Positions 19,068 to 28,115 of a stretch of DNA of 57,356 nucleotides are shown in pieces (within the stretch, counting starts at the first letter, position 1; each line of letters begins with the position of its first letter). The stretch is taken from NCBI GenBank assembly GCA_017961345.1, contig JAGCXP010000057.1, positions 1 to 57,356 on the forward strand, in the 5' to 3' direction. Position numbers and translations under genes: made by a program. Under the pieces are notes generated by a model that was given only the letters and a program-made list of their open reading frames with translations, ran no database searches and was not told the origin of the DNA. This DNA is from Bacteroidales bacterium. Its GTDB lineage: Bacteria > Bacteroidota > Bacteroidia > Bacteroidales > UBA932.

Positions 19068-20441
19068 TCAGAGCGCTTTGATGTACTCGTCGATGGCCTT
19101 GGCGGCTTTTCGGCCGGCGCCCATGGCGAGGATGACGGTAGCGGCACCGGAGACGGTGTCACCGCCGGCGAACACACCCGCGCGGGATGTCGCACCCTCT
19201 TCGGTGGCGACGATGCAGCCTTTACGGTTGACGTCGAGTCCTTTGGTCGTGGACGCGATGAGCGGGTTCGGAGAGGTACCGAGGGCCATGATGACCGTAT
19301 CGGCAGGGATTTCGAACTCGGAACCGACGATGGGCTGAGGGCTGCGGCGGCCGCTCTCATCGGGCTCGCCGAGCTCCATCTTCACGCACTTGATGGCGCG
19401 CACGCAACCCTTCTCGTCGCCGAGGATTTCCACAGGGTTCGTCAGCATATCGAAGATGATACCTTCCTCGATGGCGTGGTGAACTTCCTCGCGACGGGCG
19501 GGCAGTTCCTTCTCGGTACGGCGATAGACGATATGCGTCTCGGCACCCAGGCGGAGGGCAGTACGGGCCGCATCCATCGCAACGTTGCCGCCACCGACCA
19601 CGATGGCCTTCTTGCCGGCCCGGATCGGGGTGAGGTAATCTTCCCGGAACGCCTTCATCAGGTTGTTTCGGGTTAGGAACTCGTTGGCGGAGAATACGCC
19701 GTTGAGGTTCTCACCGGGGATGCCCATGAAGCGGGGCAGACCGGCGCCGGTGCCCACGAAGACGGCCTTGAAGCCCTCTTTGTCGAAGAGCTGGTCGATG
19801 GTCACCGTACGACCGATCACCACATCCTGCTCGAACTTCACGCCGAGCGCCTTCACCGCGTTGATTTCCCGGGCGAGCACCTTGTCCTTGGGGAGACGGA
19901 ACTCCGGAATACCGTACTGAAGCACGCCGCCGAGCTTGTGCAAGGCCTCGAAAATCGTCACGTCATAGCCGAGTTTGGCGAGGTCGCTGGCGCAGGCAAG
20001 GCCGGCAGGGCCGCTGCCGACGATGGCCACTTTGATCCCGTTGGCGGGCGCTTTTTCCACATCGGGCGTAGCGTGGTCGGCCACGAAACGCTCCAACTGA
20101 CCGATGGCCACGGCCTCTCCCTTGATACCCAGGATACAGCTGCCTTCGCACTGGTTTTCCTGGGGGCAGACACGGCCGCAGACGGCGGGCAGGGAAGAAT
20201 CCTGCGCAATCACGTTCGCTGCGCCTTTGAAGTCGCCCTCGAGCACCTTGGCGATAAATTCAGGAATCTGGATGTTCACCGGGCAGGCCCCCACGCAACG
20301 GGGGTTCTTGCAGTGCAGGCAACGGGATGCTTCGAGCTGCGCCTCTTCGGCGGAAAATCCGTAACAAACTTCTTCGAAATTGGTAGCACGCACGAGCGGC
20401 TCCTGCTCGCGGGCTTTGGTTCTGTCAATCTTATTAGCCAT
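19068..20441 (-). CDS. nfnB: NADPH-dependent oxidoreductase, GltD-like (NfnB/SudA-type large subunit)
   Basis: This 457-residue FAD/Fe-S protein has N-terminal cluster cysteines (CLHCKNPRCVGACPVN near 41 and CGRVCPQENQCEGSC near 90), an FAD-binding VAIVGSGPAGLACASDLAKL and an NADPH-binding IVVGGGNVAMDAARTA. Alone it would be called glutamate synthase small chain, but the adjacent NfnA-like gene 9 bases upstream and the lack of gltB indicate the NfnAB pair, which couples NADH and ferredoxin to NADP+ by flavin-based bifurcation. The name is inferred from pairing. Confidence 0.82.
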   Translation of the reverse strand: MANKIDRTKAREQEPLVRATNFEEVCYGFSAEEAQLEASRCLHCKNPRCVGACPVNIQIPEFIAKVLEGDFKGAANVIAQDSSLPAVCGRVCPQENQCEGSCILGIKGEAVAIGQLERFVADHATPDVEKAPANGIKVAIVGSGPAGLACASDLAKLGYDVTIFEALHKLGGVLQYGIPEFRLPKDKVLAREINAVKALGVKFEQDVVIGRTVTIDQLFDKEGFKAVFVGTGAGLPRFMGIPGENLNGVFSANEFLTRNNLMKAFREDYLTPIRAGKKAIVVGGGNVAMDAARTALRLGAETHIVYRRTEKELPARREEVHHAIEEGIIFDMLTNPVEILGDEKGCVRAIKCVKMELGEPDESGRRSPQPIVGSEFEIPADTVIMALGTSPNPLIASTTKGLDVNRKGCIVATEEGATSRAGVFAGGDTVSGAATVILAMGAGRKAAKAIDEYIKAL

Positions 20442-20450
20442 AGTCTTTGC

Positions 20451-21311
20451 TTATTTTCCTCTGCCAATCCGGCAAACATGGTTTTCCATCGCCGCTTTCT
20501 CTTCATCCAGATACATCCGCTGACGGCGCATCGCCTCGTCGAAATCGACCAGGTAGCCGTCAAATTCAGGCCCTTCCACACAGGCGAAACGGGTCTTTCC
20601 GCCCACACTCACGCGGCAGGCGCCGCACATGCCCGTACCGTCCACCATCAGGGTGTTGAGGCTGACAGTGATGGGAATATTGAGTTTTTTGGCCGTCAGG
20701 GTCGCGAATTTCATCATAATCATCGGACCGATGGCCACCACGCGCGTGTACTGCTTGCCCTCGGCGACCAGCTTCTCCAGCATAGCGGTACCCACGCCCT
20801 GGAAACCGGCGGAGCCGTCATCGGTGCAAAGGTAGAGGTTGTCGCAGACCTTCTCCATCTTGTCGGTGTAGATAAAAAGGTCTTTGGTGCGGGCGCCGAT
20901 AATCACATCCACGGCCACGCCGTGTTCCTTCAGCCATTTGACCTGAGGATAGACGGGGGCGGTACCCACGCCGCCGGCGATGAATACATACTTCTGGGAA
21001 GCGAGTTCCTCCGGGCTCATCTCAATGAAATCGGAAGGGATTCCGAGCGGGCCCACGACATCGGCGAACGCCTCGCCGACTTCGAAGGAAATGATGTCGG
21101 TGGAGGAAGCGCCGATTTTCTGGGTCACGATGGTCACGGTGCCCTTCTGAGCGTCGTAGTCACTGATGGTAAGCGGAATGCGCTCGCCTTTCTCGTCGGC
21201 GCGGACAATCAGGAATTGTCCCGGCTGTGCTGCCCGAGCCAGTCGTTCGGCCTTCACGTCCATCTCACAGATGGTCGGGGTCAGCATTTTTTTGGAAACG
21301 ATTTCGTACAT
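20451..21311 (-). CDS. nfnA: Ferredoxin-NADP+ oxidoreductase alpha subunit (NfnA/SudB-type)
   Basis: This 286-residue protein is related to the dihydroorotate dehydrogenase electron-transfer subunit. FAD binding is around PGQFLIVRADEKGERIPLTI, NAD binding at FIAGGVGTAPVYPQVKWL, and the 2Fe-2S cysteines lie in DGTGMCGACRVSVGG and FACVEGPEFDG. It pairs with the GltD-like subunit downstream. It begins 21 bases after the HMA protein stop, so it may be cotranscribed with a metal-type TonB receptor; no clear promoter is visible in that gap. Confidence 0.85.
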   Translation of the reverse strand: MYEIVSKKMLTPTICEMDVKAERLARAAQPGQFLIVRADEKGERIPLTISDYDAQKGTVTIVTQKIGASSTDIISFEVGEAFADVVGPLGIPSDFIEMSPEELASQKYVFIAGGVGTAPVYPQVKWLKEHGVAVDVIIGARTKDLFIYTDKMEKVCDNLYLCTDDGSAGFQGVGTAMLEKLVAEGKQYTRVVAIGPMIMMKFATLTAKKLNIPITVSLNTLMVDGTGMCGACRVSVGGKTRFACVEGPEFDGYLVDFDEAMRRQRMYLDEEKAAMENHVCRIGRGK

Positions 21312-21332
21312 ATCGATAGTGTTAAATTATAA

Positions 21333-21584
21333 TTATTTCTTGATTTCGGCGCTGTAACCCAGCTTGTTAATCACTTTGCGCAACTTCTCCACATTGGTCT
21401 TGGTGGAGTCGTAGCGGACATAGACCGTCTTGTCCTTGAGGTTCACTTTCAGGTCTTTCACTCCTTTCTCGAAAGCGAGGTTTTCTTCCAATTTTTCAAC
21501 ACACTTCTGGCAGTGGACATTCGTCAGGAACGTCACGTCGGTAAAGGCGGCCAGCAGGGCCAGGGTCAGCAGCAACGTTTTCAT
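21333..21584 (-). CDS. Heavy-metal-associated (HMA) domain protein
   Basis: This 83-residue protein has a hydrophobic N-terminus (MKTLLLTLALLAAFT) that looks like a signal peptide, followed by one ferredoxin-like HMA fold. The metal-binding loop is HCQKC with Cys25 and Cys28, and the C-terminal RKVINKLGYSAEI is family-typical. Relatives bind Cu(I) or other soft metals. It follows a TonB-dependent receptor by 10 bases, so a periplasmic metal hand-off is a reasonable inference. Confidence 0.85.
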   Translation of the reverse strand: MKTLLLTLALLAAFTDVTFLTNVHCQKCVEKLEENLAFEKGVKDLKVNLKDKTVYVRYDSTKTNVEKLRKVINKLGYSAEIKK

Positions 21585-21594
21585 ATCCTATCGT

Positions 21595-23706
21595 TTAAAC
21601 GGTTTTCCACAAAGTAATCCTGACGCCCGCATACGCCTTGATGCCCATCAGCGGGCCCCAGACACAACTGGCATCGAAGTTCGGAAGCGACGTATCCACA
21701 GTGCCGTCCGCGCGGCGGGTCCCGAGAATGACATGCTTCTGGGTAAAGTTCGTCAGATTCTCCCCGCCGAGGTAGATTTCCCATCCCTTGAAACGCCGCG
21801 TCACCTGCACGAACAGGAGCGGATAGACGGGGGTACGGCCATTGGGATAGAGGAGATTTCCCTGCGCGTCGGTCTGGTCCTTCATGAAATCATACACCCG
21901 GCAGGAGCCGTTGAGCGACGCGGTAAAATCAAAAATCCATTTCTTCAGATGGGTAGCATACTGAATGTTCAGCACAGCCTTCGCACGCGAGGTCATCGGC
22001 GTCTCCCGCAACTGGCCCACGGAACCCTCACGCACATTGTGCGGCAGCAGGGTGGTACGGGCATCGGTGTAGCGGGCCGTCAGGGTCAGGGTCAGGCGTT
22101 CCACCGGTTCGCAGGAAAAGTCTATCTGGTAGGCGTTGGTAAAGCTGCGGCCGTTGGAAAGGCTCCTGAGCTGGTAGAAGGAGACCGCGTTGTCGAAACG
22201 CTCGTAGTCGGCAATCACCTGCTGGGTAAACTGCGTCCGGAAATAGTCCAGGCTCAGGGAGGCGTCGTGCTCGCCGAGCGGGAAGTAGAAAGTGGCGTTG
22301 CCGCCGAAGGTCCAGGCGTCCTCCAGGGGGTTGCCCGAATAATTCACATCCAACGCCTTGCCGGTGGAGAACACGCCGATGTGGTCGATCAGCGGATGGG
22401 AATAGCGCAGGCCGCGGCCGCCGTTGAAACGCAGGACGACCTGCTCGATAGGGGCGTATTTGACGGTCACGCGGGGCGAGAGTTTAAACCCTTTTCCGGC
22501 ATATTCGCCCTTATACCAGTCACCGTACCAGTTCGCGTGGAGACCGCCGATAAAGGTCAGTTTCTCCTCCAGGTGGAAGGTGTATTCCCCGAAGGCACCG
22601 GCCATCGCCAGCGAACAGGGAAGCGGCGCGGGAAGTCCGAAACGCGAAAGCGGCTGGACGAGGTGGTCATAGATACCCGTCAGGCCGAGGGTAAAGTGAT
22701 GCTGCTCGATCGTCTGGTCCTGATAAAGCAGGTTCAGGAAAGCGGAACCCTGCTCCGGATTGTAGGTGGAAGGGCCGAAGACGGCGTCCATCTTGTGGTA
22801 GGAACCGTCGGCCACCACGGCCAGGTTGCGGCTGTTGTCCTCATTGAGAGGTACGCCCACCTTGCAGTAAGCGTTGAGATAGGTATTGCCGATATCGGAT
22901 TTCCAGGGGCCGGACATTTCGCCGCCCCGGCTGGTATGCCGCAGGCCCTTCAGGCCGAAACGGACCTGCAAGCCGTCGGGCGCGTAATACAGCCAGCGGT
23001 TCGCAAGGCTGTAGGTCAGTTGCAGCGGATCGTCAAGGAAGCCGTCCTTGTTGTGGTCCATCTTCAGGAAATTGCCGGAAGCGTGGCCGAGGATGACCGT
23101 GCTCCAACTGTCGCCAAGTTGCAGCGAGGAGGCCAGGTTCAGGTCTGCCTTGGTATCGCTCATCACGGAGGCGTTCACAAAGAGCGGTTTCTCATCCGTG
23201 GGCTTGCGGTGCTCCATGTTGATCTGGCCGGTAATGCCCTCGAGGCCATTGATAACAGAAGCAGCCCCTTTGGCAATCTGGATGCTCTCCAGCCACTGGC
23301 CGGGAACGTAGGAAAGGCCGAAGGGAGCGCTCAGTCCGCGCATCACGGGACGGTTCTCGTCGAGCATCTGGGTGTAGATGCCGGAAAGGCCGAGCAAACG
23401 GATCTGGCGCGCACCGGTCACCGCGTCGCTGTAGCCCACACTCACGCTGGCCGAATTTTCAAAACTCTCGGCGAGGTTGCAGCAGGCCATTTTGCACAGG
23501 CCCGCGGCGGAAATGATTTCGGTACGCAGATCCGAACGTTTGGAGAGGAAATTGCCGCCCTGCGCGCTCACGGTCACCGCCTCCGAAAGGGAGTCGGTCC
23601 GGTCGCGGTACATGCCGACGGTATCGGGCATTTCCTGCGCCACGAGCGTTCCAAGCGGCAGGAGCGCCGCCAGCAGCAACAGACCTATTTTCCGAAAGTT
23701 CTTCAT
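21595..23706 (-). CDS. TonB-dependent outer-membrane receptor, probably for metal
   Basis: In 703 residues a signal peptide (about 1-24, LLLLAALLPLGTLVAQ) is followed by a plug domain with SARQ-type features (VTGARQIRLLGLSGIYTQML, GAASVINGLEGITGQIN) and a beta-barrel ending TLWKTV. There is no N-terminal carboxypeptidase-like domain and no SusD, so it is not a glycan SusC. The plug contains a cysteine group CKMACC. The HMA protein 10 bases downstream suggests copper or a similar metal, or its chelate. Confidence 0.88.
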   Translation of the reverse strand: MKNFRKIGLLLLAALLPLGTLVAQEMPDTVGMYRDRTDSLSEAVTVSAQGGNFLSKRSDLRTEIISAAGLCKMACCNLAESFENSASVSVGYSDAVTGARQIRLLGLSGIYTQMLDENRPVMRGLSAPFGLSYVPGQWLESIQIAKGAASVINGLEGITGQINMEHRKPTDEKPLFVNASVMSDTKADLNLASSLQLGDSWSTVILGHASGNFLKMDHNKDGFLDDPLQLTYSLANRWLYYAPDGLQVRFGLKGLRHTSRGGEMSGPWKSDIGNTYLNAYCKVGVPLNEDNSRNLAVVADGSYHKMDAVFGPSTYNPEQGSAFLNLLYQDQTIEQHHFTLGLTGIYDHLVQPLSRFGLPAPLPCSLAMAGAFGEYTFHLEEKLTFIGGLHANWYGDWYKGEYAGKGFKLSPRVTVKYAPIEQVVLRFNGGRGLRYSHPLIDHIGVFSTGKALDVNYSGNPLEDAWTFGGNATFYFPLGEHDASLSLDYFRTQFTQQVIADYERFDNAVSFYQLRSLSNGRSFTNAYQIDFSCEPVERLTLTLTARYTDARTTLLPHNVREGSVGQLRETPMTSRAKAVLNIQYATHLKKWIFDFTASLNGSCRVYDFMKDQTDAQGNLLYPNGRTPVYPLLFVQVTRRFKGWEIYLGGENLTNFTQKHVILGTRRADGTVDTSLPNFDASCVWGPLMGIKAYAGVRITLWKTV

Positions 23707-23735
23707 CCCGATGCAGGAAAGCCGTTAATATCCTG

Positions 23736-23763
23736 CAAAAATACAAAATTATTCGTACTTTTG
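23736..23763. promoter_or_regulatory. Divergent promoter region, TonB receptor and sppA
   Basis: Minus strand: TATTTTTG at 23736-23743 and TAATTTTG at 23744-23751. Plus strand: TACTTTTG at 23756-23763, 23 bases before the sppA ATG. All match TAnnTTTG. No -33 TTTG at the proper distance is evident. Confidence 0.5.
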
Positions 23764-23785
23764 CGTAAATGAAGAACACGCACGT

Positions 23786-25567
23786 ATGAAAAAGTTTTTC
23801 CAAATCTTCTTTGCCATTCTTGCCGGAGGCCTTGTGAGCCTGTTTATTGCCATTCTCATCCTTTCCTCCCTGTTCAGTACGCCTTCCGCGCCCACGATGC
23901 CCGCCGAAGCCGTGCTCCACATCGACATGAGCCAATTCGAACTGGCCGAACAGACCTGCGAAGACCCGATCGGCAGTCTGAGCGGAGGAGAAGAAGGAGG
24001 CGTCAAACTCGGCATCCTCGACATCGATTTCGCCCTCCAGGCGGCCGCCGTTGATCCGCACGTCAAATTCGTTTATCTCAAACCCGACGCCACCCAGGCC
24101 GGATTCGGTCACATCGAAGAACTGCGCGCCGCGCTCGAACGTTTCAAGGAGAGCTGCGACAAACCTGTCGTGGCCTGGATGGAAACGCCCGGCAACGCCG
24201 CCTACTATCTGGGCAGCGTGGCGGACGAACTCTACCTGAGTTCCGCCACGGGGGGAAGTCCGATGGTGACCGGACTGAGCAGCCAGCAGTTTTTCCTCAA
24301 AGACGTGCTTGAGTATCTCGGCGTCAACGTTCAGCTGATCCGGCACGGGAAATACAAATCCGCCGGAGAAATGTTTATCCGCAGCGATATCAGCGAAGCC
24401 AACCGCCGGCAGTACGAGGCCCTTCTGGGCAGCATCTGGAACAGTTGCGTGGAACAGATTTGCAAAAGCCGCGGGATGGAAACGGTCCGTTTCAACCGCC
24501 TGCTGAACGAGCTGAAACTCAATACGGCGGAAGATTTCCTGAAAGAAGGCCTGGTGGATGCCGTCCTGAGCAAGGAAGAACTGGACGGGAAACTCTGCAT
24601 CCGCTTCGGCTGCGCCAAACGCAGCGACATCCAGGCCATCTCCCTGGCCGACTACATCAAGATCCGTGTCCAGCCCAGCGGCCGCAAAGAAAAGATTGCC
24701 GTCATCTTTGCCGACGGAGAGATGGTTCTTCACGCCAACCCCCGTGCGCGGACGCCGGAAATCGAAGGTACCGCCTTCGCCAATATGATTTCCGAGATTC
24801 GGGAAGACGACAGCATCAAGGCCGTCGTGCTGCGGGTCAACTCCCCCGGCGGCGCCGTGCTCTGCGCAGACAAGGTGAAAGCCGAAATCGACCGTCTCAA
24901 GGCCGTCAAGCCGGTCATCGCCTCCTATGGCAACTATGCCGCTTCGGGAGGATACTGGATTTCCGCGGGTTGCCAGCGCATCTTCACCGACAACACCACC
25001 CTGACCGGCTCCATCGGCGTTTTCAGCATAATTCCCGACCTGAGCAAGACTGTGGGAAAACTGCATCTGGGCACCGCAACCATCAAGACCAACGCCCACA
25101 GCGATATGTTCAGCATGATGCGTCCGCTCGATCAGGCGGAACTGGCTACGATGCAGGCGGACGTGGAACACATTTACGACGCCTTCACCACCCTGGTAGC
25201 GGAAGGCCGCAAACTAGACAAGGCCTATGTGGATGAAATCGCACAGGGACGCGTCTGGTCCGGCGCCGAGAGCCTCGGAAAGGGCCTCACCGATGAAAAG
25301 GGCACGCTCGAAGACGCGCTGCGCTACGCCGCTTCGGTGGCCAACGGCGACAACGGCAGCGACCTTTCTCTTTGGGAGGTGGTCTCTTACCCGGCCGTTC
25401 CCACAACCCTCGAACAGATTATGGGGTTGCTCGGCAGCCAGCCCGGGCAGGAGGAAATCCTCGCCGGGACACCGTTGGAGAACGCTTTCCAGAGTTTCCG
25501 CCAACTGAAAGACAGTGACTACGGGAAAGCCTATGCCCGTATGAGCACTGAATTTGTGATTCGCTAA
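23786..25567 (+). CDS. sppA: Signal peptide peptidase SppA, 67-kDa type
   Basis: SppA is a membrane-bound S49 serine protease that degrades cleaved signal peptides. The 593-residue protein has one N-terminal membrane helix and two tandem S49 domains, as in the long E. coli form. The general-base Lys is in RHGKYKSAGEMF near residue 189 and the nucleophile Ser in YAASGGYWIS near residue 386, followed by TLTGSIGVF. A ManA-like gene begins 4 bases after its stop. Confidence 0.93.
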   Translation: MKKFFQIFFAILAGGLVSLFIAILILSSLFSTPSAPTMPAEAVLHIDMSQFELAEQTCEDPIGSLSGGEEGGVKLGILDIDFALQAAAVDPHVKFVYLKPDATQAGFGHIEELRAALERFKESCDKPVVAWMETPGNAAYYLGSVADELYLSSATGGSPMVTGLSSQQFFLKDVLEYLGVNVQLIRHGKYKSAGEMFIRSDISEANRRQYEALLGSIWNSCVEQICKSRGMETVRFNRLLNELKLNTAEDFLKEGLVDAVLSKEELDGKLCIRFGCAKRSDIQAISLADYIKIRVQPSGRKEKIAVIFADGEMVLHANPRARTPEIEGTAFANMISEIREDDSIKAVVLRVNSPGGAVLCADKVKAEIDRLKAVKPVIASYGNYAASGGYWISAGCQRIFTDNTTLTGSIGVFSIIPDLSKTVGKLHLGTATIKTNAHSDMFSMMRPLDQAELATMQADVEHIYDAFTTLVAEGRKLDKAYVDEIAQGRVWSGAESLGKGLTDEKGTLEDALRYAASVANGDNGSDLSLWEVVSYPAVPTTLEQIMGLLGSQPGQEEILAGTPLENAFQSFRQLKDSDYGKAYARMSTEFVIR

Positions 25568-25571
25568 AGAA

Positions 25572-26567
25572 ATGGAAAACCCCAAACCCCTTTATCCCCT
25601 GTCGTTCAACGACATCCCGTCTTCCACCGTCTGGGGCACGGAACGCGCGCTCATCGCCGATACCGCCCTCGCGGCTACCCCGGTCCAGGAGGGCTGGCTC
25701 GCGGACAACAGCCTGCCGGATTTGATGGAGACCTACTTGGAACGCATTGTCGGCGACAAGGTTCTCTCCTGGTACGGACGACAGTTTCCGCTGAGTGTCA
25801 AGAAGTTGGAAGTAAGTGGAAGGACAGCCCTTACCGTCTGTCCGGACGACGAGACAGCTGCGCAGCGCTATGACGCCCTGGGCAATGCCAAATGCTGGGT
25901 GGTGCTCGAGGCCGGGGAAAACGCCTGTCTCTGGCTGGGTTTCAAAAAGGACACGGATGCGGGCGAACTCTGGCTGAAAAACAATGAAAACGGCCTCGCT
26001 CCGCTACTCAACAAAGTGACGCCGCACAAGGGCGAAGCGTACTTGATTGCACCGGGGACGGTCCATGCCGCGCAGGACGTTACCCTGCTGGAAATCAGCG
26101 AGGCGTCGGACCTCAACCTGCTTATCTCCGACTGGGGACGCAGGAACGGACAGCCCACGATGCTCGAAGAGGCGCTGGATCTCATTGATTACCGGAAACT
26201 TCCGGTCGAAGCGCTGCGGCCGATTCCGGTCAAAGAGGACGGAGTGGTTGCTCATCTTGTTTCGCGGGATGAATTTCTCCTGAACCGCCTCGCGGTGAAT
26301 GACCCGCTGCATATCTACACCGAGCAGTACGAGAGCTTCATCATCTATGCCTGCGCGCAGGGTGAAGTGTCCGTTCAGTGGCACGAAGGCGGACAGACGT
26401 GCAATGCGATTCTGAAGACGGGACAGGCGTTGCTGATTCCCGCAGAGATGGAGGATTTCTTCCTTGTGCCGCGCGAAAAGGGGTCGGTTCTGCTCGAGGC
26501 GTACCTCCAGCGCGAGGAGCACGACGCTTACATCAATCCGGACGTTCCGGCCGAAATCGCGCAATAG
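25572..26567 (+). CDS. Mannose-6-phosphate isomerase-like protein with lost metal ligands
   Basis: The 331 residues follow the type I phosphomannose isomerase layout: N-terminal PLSFNDIPSSTVWG, the metal region around residue 90, PGTVHA near 157, an ALDLIDY-type segment and a C-terminal cupin. The canonical Q-V-H-P-D-D reads T-V-C-P-D-D (Thr88, Cys90) and canonical K-T-E-M-W reads N-A-K-C-W (Lys107 for Glu), so three of four zinc ligands are replaced, and the Y-R near SSD is N-L. It is probably not an active isomerase. The frame is intact, and it is coupled to sppA. Confidence 0.75.
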   Translation: MENPKPLYPLSFNDIPSSTVWGTERALIADTALAATPVQEGWLADNSLPDLMETYLERIVGDKVLSWYGRQFPLSVKKLEVSGRTALTVCPDDETAAQRYDALGNAKCWVVLEAGENACLWLGFKKDTDAGELWLKNNENGLAPLLNKVTPHKGEAYLIAPGTVHAAQDVTLLEISEASDLNLLISDWGRRNGQPTMLEEALDLIDYRKLPVEALRPIPVKEDGVVAHLVSRDEFLLNRLAVNDPLHIYTEQYESFIIYACAQGEVSVQWHEGGQTCNAILKTGQALLIPAEMEDFFLVPREKGSVLLEAYLQREEHDAYINPDVPAEIAQ

Positions 26568-26572
26568 CGCTT

Positions 26573-26591
26573 GCCGCTCAGACGGAGCGGC
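26573..26591 (+). other. Short hairpin after the ManA-like gene
   Basis: GCCGCTC (26573-26579) pairs with GAGCGGC (26585-26591) across a 5-base loop. There is no T-tract, so it is more likely an mRNA 3' stabiliser than a terminator by itself. Confidence 0.4.
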
Positions 26592-26665
26592 GCAGTCGCG
26601 CATGCCGCCCGTCTCTTTCAAGCGCTTACACACGCACACGATTGTTCAGGGGCAAAAATATATCA

Positions 26666-26694
26666 AAAAGAGCAGCCGAATTGACTGCTCTTTT
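26666..26694. terminator. Bidirectional rho-independent terminator
   Basis: AAAAGAGCAG (26666-26675) pairs perfectly with CTGCTCTTTT (26685-26694) across a 9-base loop. It lies between convergent genes: the plus-strand sppA/ManA-like pair on the left and the minus-strand outer-membrane protein on the right. Confidence 0.88.
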
Positions 26695-26716
26695 GTATGT
26701 GAATAGCTCCTTACGA

Positions 26717-27235
26717 CTAGAACGCGTAGCGGACGCCGATGCAGGGAACCAGCAGGGCGACAAATTCAATTCCCTGGCGAGGATAAAACACCGGGCCGTA
26801 GCCGACTCTGTTTCCTTCCCCATCAGTCGTATTTCCCGTCGCGATGCCCAGTCCGGGACGGAGGTCAACGGAGAGTTCGAGCGGGAATTCGAACTTGTAA
26901 CTCAGACCGACCTGGCCTACAAGACCGAAATTGAAGGCGGAGTAACCGGGACCGAAAGAAGAACCGACCTGCAGACCGGGGCCGGCATAGAAGGTCCAGG
27001 TGCCGGGAGTCCATTCGGGCTCGGCGATAATGAAATCGTACACGCCGGTCAGACCGATGCCAAGACCACCCCAGCCGGGAAGACCGAGGTCGAGTTCGAG
27101 GAAGTTGTCGCCGAGATTGTGCTGATAGGAAACTTCAACACCCCAACCGATGCGACCACCGATAGCACGGGGCTGAGCCACTGCGGCGAAGGCCGTCGTA
27201 AGCGCCAGAACCGCGACAAGAAGAGCTTTTTTCAT
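26717..27235 (-). CDS. Small outer-membrane beta-barrel protein
   Basis: This 172-residue protein has a clear signal peptide (MKKALLVAVLALTTAFAAVAQ) and a mature part of alternating glycine/aromatic beta strands (GWGVEVSYQHNL, WTFYAGPGLQVGSSFG, VGLSYKFEFPLELSVDLRPG) ending CIGVRYAF, with a terminal Phe as expected for a BAM substrate. It resembles porin-like small outer-membrane beta-barrel proteins. Substrate and role are unknown. It is monocistronic, between a promoter at 27277-27308 and the terminator at 26666-26694. Confidence 0.85.
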   Translation of the reverse strand: MKKALLVAVLALTTAFAAVAQPRAIGGRIGWGVEVSYQHNLGDNFLELDLGLPGWGGLGIGLTGVYDFIIAEPEWTPGTWTFYAGPGLQVGSSFGPGYSAFNFGLVGQVGLSYKFEFPLELSVDLRPGLGIATGNTTDGEGNRVGYGPVFYPRQGIEFVALLVPCIGVRYAF

Positions 27236-27276
27236 TTTTTATAGGTTTAAAGGTTTCTTTTTTCAATTTTCAGGCG

Positions 27277-27308
27277 CAAAGATAGTTATTTTTCCATTTT
27301 TTCCCAAA
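27277..27308 (-). promoter_or_regulatory. Promoter of the small outer-membrane protein
   Basis: On the minus strand TTTG (27305-27308) is followed by 20 bases and TATCTTTG (27277-27284), a full match to the Bacteroides consensus. The leader would be about 35 bases. Confidence 0.8.
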
Positions 27309-27314
27309 ACTGAT

Positions 27315-27322
27315 TATTTTTG
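27315..27322 (+). promoter_or_regulatory. Probable -7 box of the radical SAM gene
   Basis: TATTTTTG matches TAnnTTTG. It is 12 bases before the ATG at 27335, so the mRNA leader would be very short, or the start is one of the ATG codons at 27347/27350. Confidence 0.5.
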
Positions 27323-27334
27323 CATTTGAAAAAA

Positions 27335-28099
27335 ATGAAATCGGCCATGATGCGCGAAGAAACCGTGTTCGGTCCCATCCATTCCCGTCGCCTGGGCGCC
27401 TCCCTGGGCATCAACCTGCTGCCCCGCAAAGGCAAGTTCTGCAACTTCGATTGCATCTATTGCGAGTGCGGCTGGAACAAGGACGGGAAGGAGGACAACG
27501 TTCTCCCCACGGCCGCACAGGTGCGCCGCGCGCTGGAAGACAAACTGGCAGAACTGATGCTGGAGGGCAAGCACATCGATTCCATCACCTTCAGCGGCGA
27601 CGGCGAACCCACGCTCAACCCGGATTTCCCGCAAATCGTGGAGGACACCCTCACCCTGCGCAACGGTTTCTTCCCGGATGCGAAGGTCTCCGTGTTGAGC
27701 AATGCGACGCGCCTGGGCAACCCCGCCATCGTGGCGGCCTTGAAAAAGGTGGACAATCCGATTTTGAAAATCGATGCCGCTTCCCCGGAAGCCATTACGC
27801 TCATCAACCGTCCGGCCTTCCCTTACGATTTGGAGCAGATTGTGGAAAACCTGCGGGCCTTCGACGGAGATTTCATCCTGCAGACGATGTTTCTGCGCTG
27901 CCCCGGCTTCGATTCCACTGCGCCCGAGGCCCTCGGCGCCTGGATGGACCTGGTCCGCGAACTCCAGCCGCGGGAAATCCAGTGCTACAGCCTGGACCGT
28001 CCCACCCCGGAGCAAAACCTGGAAAAAATTCCCCTGGAAACGCTGAAAAAGCTCGTCCGTCCGCTGGTGGAGGAAGGCTTCCGCGTGGAGTGTTTTTAG
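27335..28099 (+). CDS. Radical SAM protein
   Basis: This 255-residue protein has the SAM-cluster motif CNFDCIYC (Cys36, Cys40, Cys43), the GGE-like SAM motif as FSGDGEPTLNPDF and the basic N-terminal HSRRLGASLGINLLP. This arrangement is typical of a small, widespread family of radical SAM proteins of unproven function, some related to tRNA-modifying Tyw1. The start may instead be 27347 or 27350. It is followed after 16 bases by the acidic protein and miaA, so a tRNA-modification context is possible. Confidence 0.85.
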   Translation: MKSAMMREETVFGPIHSRRLGASLGINLLPRKGKFCNFDCIYCECGWNKDGKEDNVLPTAAQVRRALEDKLAELMLEGKHIDSITFSGDGEPTLNPDFPQIVEDTLTLRNGFFPDAKVSVLSNATRLGNPAIVAALKKVDNPILKIDAASPEAITLINRPAFPYDLEQIVENLRAFDGDFILQTMFLRCPGFDSTAPEALGAWMDLVRELQPREIQCYSLDRPTPEQNLEKIPLETLKKLVRPLVEEGFRVECF

Positions 28100-28115
28100 T
28101 GACTTAAGAAAACCT

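Noticed and set aside
26573..26591. Terminator immediately after the ManA-like gene
   Set aside because: The stem is good but has no T-tract; the hairpin at 26666-26694 is the convincing terminator.
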